DNA from: Sphingobacterium arenae
GTDB taxonomy: Bacteria; Bacteroidota; Bacteroidia; Sphingobacteriales; Sphingobacteriaceae
Reading direction: 5' to 3'
NCBI RefSeq assembly: GCF_014692505.1
Contig: NZ_JACNYK010000008.1
Coordinates: 45,398-109,397 of the forward strand
Length of the DNA: 64,000 nt
A model generated the notes under the pieces. The model was not told the DNA's origin, ran no database searches, and saw only the letters and a program-made list of their open reading frames with translations. How positions within the stretch are numbered: position 1 is the stretch's first letter; each line of letters begins with the position of its first letter. Both the position numbers and the translations under genes were made by a program. Positions 43,456 through 52,296 of the stretch are shown piece after piece.

Positions 43456-44376
43456 TTAGTTCCTGGTATCTTGGTTATGATATATACTTAAATAACTTTC
43501 GTAACGAGACGATTCGATTTCGCCACTTTCCACAGCTTCGACCACCACACAGCCGGGCTCATTGATATGCCTACAATTATGAAAACGACAGGCATTTAAA
43601 CGGGCACGCATCTCTGGAAAAAAATGGGCTAATTCGGCTTTTTCAATATCAACAATGCCCAGCTCCTTTATACCGGGGGTGTCGATCAGCTTTCCACCGA
43701 AGGACAGATCAATCATTTCGGCAAAAGTGGTGGTGTGTTTCCCCTTATCAGACCAGTCTGATATTTTGCCCGTTTTTAATTCGACAGTGGGTTCTATAGC
43801 ATTAATGAGGGTTGATTTTCCCACACCGGAATGACCGGATACTAATGTAATCTTATCTTTTAACAACTGACGTATGTTCTCGATATTCGTCTTTTTCTGG
43901 GCGGAGACGGCATAACAGGAATAACCGATCTGTTCGTAGATCGTCATGTAATCTGTCAAGATATCTATGCCTTCATCGGAAAAGAGATCCAGCTTGTTGA
44001 AGACTAAAATTGCGGGAATATCATAGGCTTCGGCAGTGACTAAAAAACGGTCTATAAAACCCAAAGAGGTGGGCGGAGATGCCAACGTAACAACCAGCAG
44101 AGCTTGATCGAGGTTTGCACCGATAACTTGGGCTTGCTTCGAGAGATTAATAGAGCGGCGGATGATGTAGTTTCTACGCGGCTCCAAGGCCGTGATAACT
44201 GCGCTGTCCTGATCTGGCTCGTATTCATAATGTACCCAGTCCCCTACGGCAACGGGATTGGTGGTTTTAATTCCTTGGGTACGGAATTTCCCCTTGATAC
44301 GGCATTGTACGCGCTTGCCCGCTTCATCCTCCACCAAATACCAACTTCCGGTCGATTTCGTTACCAAGCCACGCAT
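43456..44376 (-). CDS. rsgA: Ribosome small-subunit GTPase A (RsgA)
   Basis: A 306-residue circularly permuted GTPase that helps 30S maturation. The N-terminal OB domain (GLVTKSTGSWYLVEDEAGKR) is followed by the permuted G motifs: NKLDLFS (G4), then GHSGVGKSTLIN (G1) and DTPGIKELG (G3). A zinc-binding tail CRFHNCRHINEPGC is near residue 258. A TACTTTTG box lies 28-38 nt upstream, and between it and the ATG is an 8-codon frame (MASKHIL) ending 2 nt before the start. Repeat copy C begins about 48 bp upstream of the start codon. Confidence 0.97.
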   Translation of the reverse strand: MRGLVTKSTGSWYLVEDEAGKRVQCRIKGKFRTQGIKTTNPVAVGDWVHYEYEPDQDSAVITALEPRRNYIIRRSINLSKQAQVIGANLDQALLVVTLASPPTSLGFIDRFLVTAEAYDIPAILVFNKLDLFSDEGIDILTDYMTIYEQIGYSCYAVSAQKKTNIENIRQLLKDKITLVSGHSGVGKSTLINAIEPTVELKTGKISDWSDKGKHTTTFAEMIDLSFGGKLIDTPGIKELGIVDIEKAELAHFFPEMRARLNACRFHNCRHINEPGCVVVEAVESGEIESSRYESYLSIYHNQDTRN

Positions 44377-44406
44377 AATTATAAAATATGTTTAGATGCC
44401 ATAAAG

Positions 44407-44414
44407 CAAAAGTA
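44407..44414 (-). promoter_or_regulatory. -7 box TACTTTTG of rsgA
   Basis: Exact TAnnTTTG match on the minus strand, 11 bp from the left end of repeat copy C. The spacing CTTT then ATG (44402) would make the MASKHIL mini-ORF leaderless, with the rsgA ATG 26 nt further. Confidence 0.5.
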
Positions 44415-44424
44415 GCTATTCTTT

Positions 44425-44845
44425 CTTCATTTTTTGTCTTGACACAAAAAACGAAGCAAAAAAGGTCAAGACTAAATATGGTTTTGCTATTTTCCATTGG
44501 CTACTCCTAAACAGCATGAAACTCGCTTTGCTCAAACATCATGCTATTTTTAACGTGGGTGTCTACATTCGTGTTATCTCGCATCTTTGTTTATCCTTAT
44601 TTATCTTGATCCTATTCATCTTGATCCTTGTTAGCGCTATCCCGGTTCATGAGGTGCTTTCGAAACTAAAAGAATTCTATAATGAAGAGTTAACACGCTA
44701 TACATTTGCACGATCTCCTATTAACGTTTAAAGGTCGCATCCGGATATTTGAAGTATGTAGAAATTTCCACTTTGCACGATCCATTATTTCAAATATCCG
44801 AAGCGACGACTTTTTTTGCTTCTTTTTTTAAGGTAAAAAAAGAAG
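44425..44845. repeat. Dispersed hairpin repeat, copy C
   Basis: Third copy, in the 489-bp divergent gap between rsgA and polA. The left end is as in copies A and B. Hairpin 1 (44509-44549) has arms AAACAGCATG/CATGCTATTT; the A-T pair of copies A/B is replaced by C-G. Hairpin 2 (from about 44733 to 44806) has GTCGC-4nt-GGATATTTGAA and TTCAAATATCC-GAA-GCGAC, where the G-C pair of copy A is A-T. Hairpin 3 (44819-44845) is CTTCTTTTTTT/AAAAAAAGAAG, where the outermost G-C is C-G. The middle section is unrelated to copies A and B. The polA -7 box lies 9 bp past its right end. Confidence 0.85.
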
Positions 44846-44853
44846 AAGAAAGC

Positions 44854-44861
44854 TATATTTG
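44854..44861 (+). promoter_or_regulatory. -7 box TATATTTG of polA, 4 nt before the ATG
   Basis: Exact TAnnTTTG match followed by TTAG and ATG 44866. It sits at the right border of repeat copy C, so the repeat supplies the -33 region sequence. Confidence 0.55.
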
Positions 44862-44865
44862 TTAG

Positions 44866-47670
44866 ATGGTGAAAAAATTATTTCTGCTAGACGGCATGGC
44901 CTTGATATACAGAGCGTATTTTGCGTTGAACAAAGTACCGCGCTTAACTTCCTATGGGTTGAATACCGGCGCTATTATGGGCTTCACAAATACGTTATTG
45001 GAGGTTTTGAAGAACCAGAACCCAACGCATATGGCGGTTGTATTCGATACAGAGGCTCCCACCAACCGACACTTAGAGTTTGAGGCTTACAAGGCGCAAC
45101 GAGAAGCCATGCCGGAAGACTTAGCAAAATCGATCCCGTATATTTTTCGTCTTATTGAGGGGTTCAATATTCCGATTATAACGAAAGATGGTTATGAAGC
45201 GGATGATATTATTGGGACGCTCGCAAAAAAAGCAGAAACAGCAGGCTTTACCGTGTATTGTATGACGCCGGATAAAGATTTTGGCCAGTTGGTCTCGGAG
45301 AACATCTTTATTTATAAACCGGCCCGAATGGGCAATGGTGCTGAAGTTTTGGGTGTTTCCGAAATTTTGGAAAAATGGGAAATAGCAGACGTATCCCAGG
45401 TGATCGACATCTTGGGCCTTTGGGGAGACGCGGTAGATAACATCCCGGGCATCCCAGGTATAGGAGAAAAAACGGCTAAGAAACTCGTTCAGCAATATGG
45501 TTCTGTAGAAGCACTGATCGAACATAGCCATGAGCTGAAAGGAAAACAACGGGAAAATGTAGAAAACTTTGCCGAACAGGGATTGATCTCCAAAAAACTG
45601 GCGACGATCTTGCTCGATGTACCCGTAGAACTCGAGGAGAGTCAGCTGGAAATAGAGGAACCTGACCGGACGTCGTTGGAGCCGCTTTTTGCAGAATTGG
45701 AGTTTCGCACACTCGGCAAACGGGTTTTTGGCGAGGAATATAATGTGATAGAAAGTGCTGCCAAAAATCCATCTGGTCAAATGGATTTGTTTGCCACCTC
45801 TGCGTCTGAACTGACGGTAACGTCTGCCGTCGCTCCGACGGAACCATTGGTGGCAGGAATGAACGTCCATAACACGCCACATGAATATATTTTAGTAGAT
45901 ACCGAAGAGCAACAAAGGCAACTTGCCGGGCAATTGGCCACATTATCAAAATTTTGCTTCGATACGGAAACCACCTCGATCGATGCGTTAGCGGCGGATA
46001 TCGTCGGGTTTTCTTTTGCTTTCGAAAAAGGAAAAGCGTATTACGTGCCTACGCCGGCAGATCGCTCGGAGGCGCAGGCTATCGTTGATATTTTTAAAAC
46101 GGTATTTGAAGATACGCGCATTGAAAAAGTAGGACAGAATCTAAAATATGATATCCTGCTTCTATCCCGCTATGGTATACGTGTACAGGGCCCTCTATTT
46201 GACACCATGATAGCACACTATCTCATTGATCCGGATACGCGCCATAACATGGATATTCTGGCCGAGAATTATTTAGGATACACGCCGATTTCGATTACGG
46301 AACTTATCGGACCCAGAGGTAAAAAACAGGCGAACATGCGGGATGTGGAAGTTGAAAAGGTAGTGGAATATGCGGGTGAAGATGCAGACATTACGTGGCA
46401 ACTGCACGAGGTATTGAGACCGTTACTAGAAGAAACACATACGCTTCGTCTTGCCGAGGAAGTAGAGTTTCCTCTCATCTATGTTTTGGCAGAAGTCGAA
46501 AAAAATGGGGTGAAAATTGACGTGGATACCTTAAAGACGTTTTCCGTCGCACTCGAGGAGGATATTAAACGACTGGAAAAGCAAATTTACGAAAAGGCGG
46601 GGGTGCAATTTAACATTGCCTCACCCAAACAGTTGGGCGAAGTACTTTTTGACAAGTTATACCTCGACCCGAAGGCCAAGAAGACCAAAACGGGTCAATA
46701 CAAAACCGGCGAGGACGTGCTGCTTGCCCTAGCGCATAAATCGGACATCGTACAGGATATTTTGGATTTCCGCCAATTGCAAAAGTTGAAGTCGACCTAC
46801 GTCGATGCGCTACCGGGGCTTATTCATCCCGAAACCGGATTAATCCATACCTCGTACAACCAAGCGGTGGCAGCCACGGGAAGGTTGAGCTCGACCAATC
46901 CAAACCTGCAGAATATTCCGATTCGCACGGAAAGGGGGCGGGAGGTCCGGAAGGCTTTCATTCCACGAAAGGAGGGGAATGTCCTTGTATCGGCCGATTA
47001 CTCGCAAATTGAACTGCGCTTGATGGCCTCGCTCAGTGAGGACAAAAACATGTTGGATGCGTTCGAAGCGGGACATGACATCCACCGCGCCACCGCAGCG
47101 CGTGTATATGGAATACCGTTGGAAGAGGTGACTGCGGATCAGCGTAGAAATGCCAAGGCGGTTAACTTTGGGATTATATATGGGCAGTCTGCTTTTGGCC
47201 TTTCACAAAGCCTTAGCATTCCCCGAAAAGATGCGGCTGCGATTATCGACCAATATTTCTCCCAATACACGGGTATTCAAGAATATATGCGAAAAGCAAT
47301 CGAGTTTGCGAAAGAGCACGGCTATGTAGAAACTATTTTAAAACGCCGACGTTATTTAAGAGATATCAACTCGGCAAACATGACTGTACGCGGCTTTGCG
47401 GAACGAAATGCGATTAACGCGCCTATACAGGGTTCTGCGGCAGACTTAATCAAAATTGCCATGATCAATATCCAGCAGGATTTGGTGGAAAATGGATTAA
47501 CGAGCAAAATGATTATGCAGGTACATGATGAGCTGGTATTTGACGTACCTGAAGCAGAAGTGGAGCAGCTATCTGCCATCATCAGCGAGCGTATGAAAAA
47601 TGCGATCGAATTGCAGGTACCGATTGAAGTAGAAACGGGCGCGGGAAACAATTGGCTGGAAGCTCATTAA
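44866..47670 (+). CDS. polA: DNA polymerase I
   Basis: A 934-residue three-domain polymerase. The 5' nuclease domain opens MVKKLFLLDGMALIYRAYF, with ITKDGYEADDIIGTLA and GIPGIGEKTAKKLV. The proofreading domain looks intact: CFDTETTSID near residue 366 (Exo I), VGQNLKYDILLL (Exo II) and YAGEDADITW (Exo III, YxxxD). Polymerase motifs are SADYSQIELRLMA (A), RRNAKAVNFGIIYGQS (B) and QVHDELVFDVP (C). It is normal length for Bacteroidota. A -7 box 4 nt before the start suggests leaderless translation. Confidence 0.99.
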   Translation: MVKKLFLLDGMALIYRAYFALNKVPRLTSYGLNTGAIMGFTNTLLEVLKNQNPTHMAVVFDTEAPTNRHLEFEAYKAQREAMPEDLAKSIPYIFRLIEGFNIPIITKDGYEADDIIGTLAKKAETAGFTVYCMTPDKDFGQLVSENIFIYKPARMGNGAEVLGVSEILEKWEIADVSQVIDILGLWGDAVDNIPGIPGIGEKTAKKLVQQYGSVEALIEHSHELKGKQRENVENFAEQGLISKKLATILLDVPVELEESQLEIEEPDRTSLEPLFAELEFRTLGKRVFGEEYNVIESAAKNPSGQMDLFATSASELTVTSAVAPTEPLVAGMNVHNTPHEYILVDTEEQQRQLAGQLATLSKFCFDTETTSIDALAADIVGFSFAFEKGKAYYVPTPADRSEAQAIVDIFKTVFEDTRIEKVGQNLKYDILLLSRYGIRVQGPLFDTMIAHYLIDPDTRHNMDILAENYLGYTPISITELIGPRGKKQANMRDVEVEKVVEYAGEDADITWQLHEVLRPLLEETHTLRLAEEVEFPLIYVLAEVEKNGVKIDVDTLKTFSVALEEDIKRLEKQIYEKAGVQFNIASPKQLGEVLFDKLYLDPKAKKTKTGQYKTGEDVLLALAHKSDIVQDILDFRQLQKLKSTYVDALPGLIHPETGLIHTSYNQAVAATGRLSSTNPNLQNIPIRTERGREVRKAFIPRKEGNVLVSADYSQIELRLMASLSEDKNMLDAFEAGHDIHRATAARVYGIPLEEVTADQRRNAKAVNFGIIYGQSAFGLSQSLSIPRKDAAAIIDQYFSQYTGIQEYMRKAIEFAKEHGYVETILKRRRYLRDINSANMTVRGFAERNAINAPIQGSAADLIKIAMINIQQDLVENGLTSKMIMQVHDELVFDVPEAEVEQLSAIISERMKNAIELQVPIEVETGAGNNWLEAH

Positions 47671-47674
47671 AGAT

Positions 47675-48793
47675 ATGCAACGAACTGGGTTATTTCTTTT
47701 CTTATTATGTATCACGTTCTTCACGAGTGGACAACAACCGGACACGAGTGGAAAAATGACTTTGCTTGAAAAGGCTCCCATGGGTCTCGTCAGGTTCTAT
47801 TTTGATGACTACTATTACTTGGTAGACAAGGATTGTTCGTTTAAATCAATCGAACGCGTATCGCAATTTCTGGTGGATAAGAACGTATTCCACGCAGATT
47901 TTCGGGATTTTGACCGCAATGGAACGGTGGTACTCACGGGTTATCATAATGCGGGCGTAAAGGAAGGGCCGTTTAAGGCTTATCATCCGGATGGGACTCT
48001 AAAATGGGAGGTCACTTTTGAACAGGGTCGCCCTATAGGGGATTGGAAGTATTATTATCCGGATGGAAAACCTATGATTACCGTTAATTACGACCAGGCG
48101 ACGGGTCGCATAATGAGTTATTGGGACAGAAGAGGAAAGCAACAGATTAAGGAAGGCAACGGAAATTATATGTTCCGCATGCCTTTTGCCTTTTATAATG
48201 AATATGGCTACCCTTTTTTTGAGCGAAAGGGTCGTGTAAGAAATGGTTTGCCGCGGGGCTATTGGACGTCTCACCTGGTGGATCACCAAGAGAAGAAAAT
48301 ATTATATACGGAAGAGATCTTTGACGATAGGGGGGTATTGGAAAATGGCTATGACTTGTTTTTGGACGCGCGGTACTATACGCCCATGGCACTCCTGCCG
48401 ACACCTTATTTTTATACCGCCGAACGGTTGCTTTCTAAACCCTGTACGTTTGATGACCATAGTGGGTTCAACACCTATTTATCGGAAAAATTTAGTGCTA
48501 TGCTCCGAAGCAGTCCGACATTGACAAACATCGAGGATAAGTTCAGCTATGAAGTGTCATTGGATGAGGAAGGAAATCCAACAGATTTTACCCTCAAAGA
48601 CTCGCTAATGACCAAAGAGCTAAACCGCTATGTAGAAATGGTTCTTCCAGAAATTCCGTTCTACTTTCCTTCGTTGGACAAAGCGGGAAATGGTATAATG
48701 GATACTTTAACGGTATATGGCAACCTGAGCATTAATGATGCAGGGCAGTTTCATTTTCATAGCTTTCGGATTGAAAGAGAAAAACAACCTTAG
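47675..48793 (+). CDS. Secreted MORN/YwqK-like repeat protein
   Basis: A 372-residue protein with a signal peptide (GLFLFLLCITFFTSGQQ) and MORN-like repeats seen as GTVVLTGYHNAGVKEGPFKA, YHPDGTLKWEV, GRPIGDWKYYYPDGKPMITV and GRVRNGLPRGYW. This resembles the YwqK antitoxin-like family, which is common in Bacteroidota. The C-terminal half (SYEVSLDEEGNPTDFTLKDS, then VEMVLPEIPFYFP) looks like a TonB-C-type fold. No enzymatic function is evident. It starts 5 bp after polA, so it is likely co-transcribed. Confidence 0.7.
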   Translation: MQRTGLFLFLLCITFFTSGQQPDTSGKMTLLEKAPMGLVRFYFDDYYYLVDKDCSFKSIERVSQFLVDKNVFHADFRDFDRNGTVVLTGYHNAGVKEGPFKAYHPDGTLKWEVTFEQGRPIGDWKYYYPDGKPMITVNYDQATGRIMSYWDRRGKQQIKEGNGNYMFRMPFAFYNEYGYPFFERKGRVRNGLPRGYWTSHLVDHQEKKILYTEEIFDDRGVLENGYDLFLDARYYTPMALLPTPYFYTAERLLSKPCTFDDHSGFNTYLSEKFSAMLRSSPTLTNIEDKFSYEVSLDEEGNPTDFTLKDSLMTKELNRYVEMVLPEIPFYFPSLDKAGNGIMDTLTVYGNLSINDAGQFHFHSFRIEREKQP

Positions 48794-48813
48794 CTGATAT
48801 CGCCGAAGTATCC

Positions 48814-48821
48814 TATATTTG
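48814..48821 (+). promoter_or_regulatory. -7 box TATATTTG upstream of psd
   Basis: Exact TAnnTTTG match, 22 nt before ATG 48844. Confidence 0.5.
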
Positions 48822-48843
48822 TAAAAAGTTTACCCAATACGAG

Positions 48844-49497
48844 ATGAGATTCCATAAAGAAGGATATACGAGTTTGGCAATCGTGATACTGTTTGTTTTC
48901 GTCGTCAATGCACTGGCGGATTATTATGATGCATCTGTTTACTTCAAATGGTTTTTATACGCCCTTTCGGCATTCCTATTGATTGCCATTCTCCAATTTT
49001 TTCGAAGCCCGATCAAACGGGTTACGCCAGACGAGCAAATCGTTCTTTGCCCAGCAGATGGAAAAGTGGTGGTTATTGAAGAAACCGAGGAAACGGAGTA
49101 CTTTAAGGATAGGCGGATACAGGTATCTATTTTTATGTCGCCTATCAATGTGCACGTCAACCGCAACCCAATCAGCGGAATCGTATCTTATTTTAAGTAC
49201 CATCCGGGGAAATTTTTGGTGGCCTGGCATCCAAAATCGTCAACAGACAATGAAAGAACAACCCTTGTTGTAAAAAACCGCTCGAATGTAGAGGTTCTTT
49301 TTCGCCAGATTGCCGGGGCGATGGCTCGACGTATCGTTTGGTATGTGAAAGAGCAAGATACTGTAACACAGGGCGCAGAGTTTGGCTTTATCAAATTTGG
49401 TTCGCGTGTGGATTTATTTTTGCCTTTAGGCACGGACGTATTGGTGAATATCGGCGACAAGGTCGTGGGCGGAAAGACGGTTATCGCTAAAATATGA
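48844..49497 (+). CDS. psd: Phosphatidylserine decarboxylase, short archaeal/Bacteroidota form
   Basis: A 217-residue membrane enzyme that makes phosphatidylethanolamine. Two N-terminal helices (SLAIVILFVFVVNALADYY and WFLYALSAFLLIAILQFF) precede the catalytic part. SIFMSPINVHVNRNPISG carries conserved His. The self-cleavage site is FGSRVDLFLP (Gly-Ser, the Ser becoming the pyruvoyl group) near residue 191. The length is the compact form. The 3' end overlaps the histidine kinase gene by 4 bp (ATGA). Confidence 0.96.
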   Translation: MRFHKEGYTSLAIVILFVFVVNALADYYDASVYFKWFLYALSAFLLIAILQFFRSPIKRVTPDEQIVLCPADGKVVVIEETEETEYFKDRRIQVSIFMSPINVHVNRNPISGIVSYFKYHPGKFLVAWHPKSSTDNERTTLVVKNRSNVEVLFRQIAGAMARRIVWYVKEQDTVTQGAEFGFIKFGSRVDLFLPLGTDVLVNIGDKVVGGKTVIAKI

Positions 49498-50528
49498 ATC
49501 TGAGTATCTTTACTCTCCTCATATCCAGCAGCATCGGACTCCTCCTAGCTGCCACGGACTATTTTCATCGGGGAAGCCCCTCCATAGCGGCTTTCATTTT
49601 TATTGTGACCTCCATTGTTTGCTATTTCGTCTTACTCAATTTATTCGAACGATTCATCTATAAAAGGATTCGGAATGTGTACAAACTTATCCGTAATCTA
49701 AAACTAGATAAAGGTCTTAAGGATGCCTTGGGTGAACAGATAACGGACGATCCTATCCGTGATGCGGAAAGAGAAGTACACGATTGGGCCAAGCAACGGA
49801 TATCGGAATTGGACAAGCTAAGAGAACAGGCCAAATTTCGCAAAGAATTTCTTTCCAACATTTCACATGAGTTTAAAACGCCCTTATTCGCGACACAGGG
49901 TTATGTAGAAACGTTGCAGGATGGGTTAATTGACGACAATCCGGACATGGCGAAAAACTTTTTGGAAAAGGCGGCACGTAACCTAGATCGTCTGAGTTAT
50001 TTGATCCAAGATCTGGACGAAATATCAAAATTGGAGATGGGCATTATTTCCCTCACATTAGAAAATTTTGATATCGTTACATTGATTAAGGAATGTATAG
50101 AAGATTTGGAAGGAAAGGCCGAGCAGCATGAGATCCGCATTCGATATACGGGTAAACTACACCATCCCATCCACGTTAACGGAGACCGGAAGCGCATTCA
50201 GCAGGTTCTCATCAATTTACTGGACAATTCGATTAAATATGGTAAAAGAGGGGGAACAACCACTATTTCGATTTTTTCGCTCTTCGAACAAGTGCTGATT
50301 GAAGTAACGGACAATGGGGTGGGAATCGATGAAAAGAACCTCCCCCGGGTGTTTGAACGTTTTTTTCGGACGGATGCAAGCCGGTCGCGTGAGGTGGGTG
50401 GCTCGGGAATAGGTTTAGCCATTGTCAAGCATATTATAGAGGCGCATGAACAAAATGTTAATGTACGGAGCACAGAAGGTATTGGCACGACTTTCGGATT
50501 TACACTGGAACAACCCAAGCACAGTTAA
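49494..50528 (+). CDS. PhoR-like sensor histidine kinase
   Basis: A 344-residue kinase with two N-terminal helices (IFTLLISSSIGLLLAATDYF, IAAFIFIVTSIVCYFVLLNL) and almost no periplasmic sensor domain. The HisKA H-box is FLSNISHEFKTPLFATQGYV near residue 124, then the HATPase motifs NLLDNSIKYG (N), DNGVGIDEKNLPRVFERFFR (G1/F, quoted within limits) and GGSGIGLAIV (G2). No response regulator is adjacent, which is unusual because PhoR is normally beside phoB. The 4-bp overlap with psd suggests a shared transcript. The next operon is DUF47-PiT with a candidate PhoB box, supporting a phosphate-sensing role. Confidence 0.9.
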   Translation: MNLSIFTLLISSSIGLLLAATDYFHRGSPSIAAFIFIVTSIVCYFVLLNLFERFIYKRIRNVYKLIRNLKLDKGLKDALGEQITDDPIRDAEREVHDWAKQRISELDKLREQAKFRKEFLSNISHEFKTPLFATQGYVETLQDGLIDDNPDMAKNFLEKAARNLDRLSYLIQDLDEISKLEMGIISLTLENFDIVTLIKECIEDLEGKAEQHEIRIRYTGKLHHPIHVNGDRKRIQQVLINLLDNSIKYGKRGGTTTISIFSLFEQVLIEVTDNGVGIDEKNLPRVFERFFRTDASRSREVGGSGIGLAIVKHIIEAHEQNVNVRSTEGIGTTFGFTLEQPKHS

Positions 50529-50548
50529 TAAACGATAAACTTTTTAAA

Positions 50549-50568
50549 CTTAACATTAACTTAACATT
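50549..50568 (+). promoter_or_regulatory. Candidate PhoB-type box upstream of the phosphate operon
   Basis: Two direct repeats of the 9-mer CTTAACATT (50549-50557 and 50560-50568) are spaced exactly 11 bp apart, the spacing of PhoB half-sites. They lie 7 bp upstream of the -7 box TAATTTTG, so they would take the place of the -33 element, as in activated Pho promoters. Confidence 0.5.
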
Positions 50569-50575
50569 TCATTCA

Positions 50576-50583
50576 TAATTTTG
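50576..50583 (+). promoter_or_regulatory. -7 box TAATTTTG of the DUF47-PiT operon
   Basis: Matches TAnnTTTG and is 16 nt upstream of ATG 50600; the candidate PhoB box precedes it. Confidence 0.5.
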
Positions 50584-50599
50584 CATAAATTCAAACACT

Positions 50600-51247
50600 A
50601 TGTCTTTAAATAGCATTTTTCAGTATTTCGTTCCAAAGGATAAGAAGTTTTTTCCTTTGTTTGAACAAGCCGGCGCAAACCTTATCGAAATGGCAAAGGC
50701 ACTACAAGAATCTGTTTACACCACTGATTTAACTAAACGCGCTGCACTGAACAAAAAAATCGAAGACCTTGAGCATAAGGGGGACGATATTACCCATCAA
50801 ATCCATCTAGAATTAGGCAAAAATTTCATCACACCGTTTGATCGTGAAGATATACACTCACTAGCCAGCTCGTTGGATGATGTGGCCGATTTTATACAGG
50901 GGGCATCTAATCGGATGGAATTGTATAAAGTGGAAACACCTAGTCAGGCAATGAAAGAAATTGCAGACTTGATCCTGGAAGCGACTGACCACGTTGCAAA
51001 AGCGCTTAATGAGCTTAGAGATCTTAAAAACATTCGCAACATCACGGATTCTTGCGTACGCATTAATAGCGTAGAAAATAAGGCAGATTATATCTTCGAT
51101 AGGGCTGTTAGCGAACTTTTTGAGTACGAAAAGGATGCGATTACATTGATTAAAACAAAAGAGGTGCTTTCTGCTATGGAAGACGCAACGGACAAATGTG
51201 AAGACGTAGCAAACGTATTAGAAAGTATATTAGTTAAAAATGCCTAA
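50600..51247 (+). CDS. DUF47/PhoU-like regulator of phosphate transport
   Basis: A 215-residue all-helical protein of the DUF47 (PhoU-related) family that regulates its PiT partner. Typical text includes FVPKDKKFFPLFEQAGANLI, LEHKGDDITHQIHLELGKNF (metal-binding acidic/His helices), FITPFDREDIHSLASSLDDV and RAVSELFEYEKDAITLIK. It has no signal peptide. It is followed at 30 bp by the permease gene and probably forms a bicistronic operon under the candidate PhoB box. Confidence 0.95.
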   Translation: MSLNSIFQYFVPKDKKFFPLFEQAGANLIEMAKALQESVYTTDLTKRAALNKKIEDLEHKGDDITHQIHLELGKNFITPFDREDIHSLASSLDDVADFIQGASNRMELYKVETPSQAMKEIADLILEATDHVAKALNELRDLKNIRNITDSCVRINSVENKADYIFDRAVSELFEYEKDAITLIKTKEVLSAMEDATDKCEDVANVLESILVKNA

Positions 51248-51277
51248 TATTTGGGCATGAAGAAAGCATAACATATT

Positions 51278-52291
51278 ATGATGATTTCCACCTTATTGAT
51301 CGTCGTGGTCATTCTGGCTATTGCATTCGACTATATCAATGGTTTCCATGATGCAGCCAACTCCATTGCAACGGTTGTATCAACTAAAGTATTAACCCCT
51401 TTTATGGCTGTTCTATGGGCAGCTATCTGGAATTTTGCCGCATATTTCTATTTCACGGATCATAAAGTAGCCAATACCATTGCGAAAACAGTCCTCGAAG
51501 AATATATTACATTAGAAGTTATATTTGCAGGACTGGTAGCGGCTATTTCCTGGAATCTTTTTACTTGGTATTACGGTATTCCTTCTAGTTCATCACACAC
51601 CTTGATCGGTGGGTTTGCTGGCTCTGGAATGGCTTATGCTTGGTTCTTAGGGGGCAATCCTGTTACGGCTGTTAACCAGGCGGCCATTTTAAAAATAGCC
51701 TCGTTTATTGTACTGGCCCCCGTAATAGGTATGATTATTTCCGTCATCATTACGCTGATCATCATGAATATCGCCAAGAAAGCCCGGCCTTCGACCGCAG
51801 AAAAGTGGTTTAAAGTAGGACAGTTGATATCATCGGCAGGGTTAAGTTTCGCGCACGGCGGAAATGACGCCCAAAAGGTCATGGGGATTATCGCCACGGC
51901 TTTGATCGCGGAGCAGGTTATCCCGGATTTCGAAGCTATGCCGGCTTGGGTACCACTTTCCTGTTATGCTGCAATTGCCGCGGGAACAATGAGTGGGGGC
52001 TGGAAAATCGTAAAAACAATGGGAACGAAGATTACCAAAGTAACGCCACTGGAAGGTGTTGCTGCGGAAACGGCGGGTGCAGCTACACTAGGTATCACGG
52101 AACATTTCGGGATTCCGGTATCTACTACGCATACGATTACGGGTTCTATTATCGGCGTTGGCGTAGTGAAACGGGTATCCGCGGTACGCTGGGGAGTCAC
52201 GATTAGTCTATTATGGGCATGGATATTGACCATTCCGGTAAGTGCAATATTAGGCGGGATAACCCTTGCTATTATCCATTTTATCCTATAG
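51278..52291 (+). CDS. pitA: Inorganic phosphate transporter, PiT family
   Basis: A 337-residue low-affinity phosphate permease with about ten helices. The two PiT signatures are present: DYINGFHDAANSIATVVSTK near residue 19 and SFAHGGNDAQKVMGIIATAL near residue 190. STTHTITGSIIGVGVVKR follows near the end. The partner DUF47 gene is immediately upstream. A weak terminator (AAGGTT/AACCTT, 52297-52323) follows the stop. The start may equally be ATG 51281. Confidence 0.97.
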   Translation: MMISTLLIVVVILAIAFDYINGFHDAANSIATVVSTKVLTPFMAVLWAAIWNFAAYFYFTDHKVANTIAKTVLEEYITLEVIFAGLVAAISWNLFTWYYGIPSSSSHTLIGGFAGSGMAYAWFLGGNPVTAVNQAAILKIASFIVLAPVIGMIISVIITLIIMNIAKKARPSTAEKWFKVGQLISSAGLSFAHGGNDAQKVMGIIATALIAEQVIPDFEAMPAWVPLSCYAAIAAGTMSGGWKIVKTMGTKITKVTPLEGVAAETAGAATLGITEHFGIPVSTTHTITGSIIGVGVVKRVSAVRWGVTISLLWAWILTIPVSAILGGITLAIIHFIL

Positions 52292-52296
52292 CGCGT

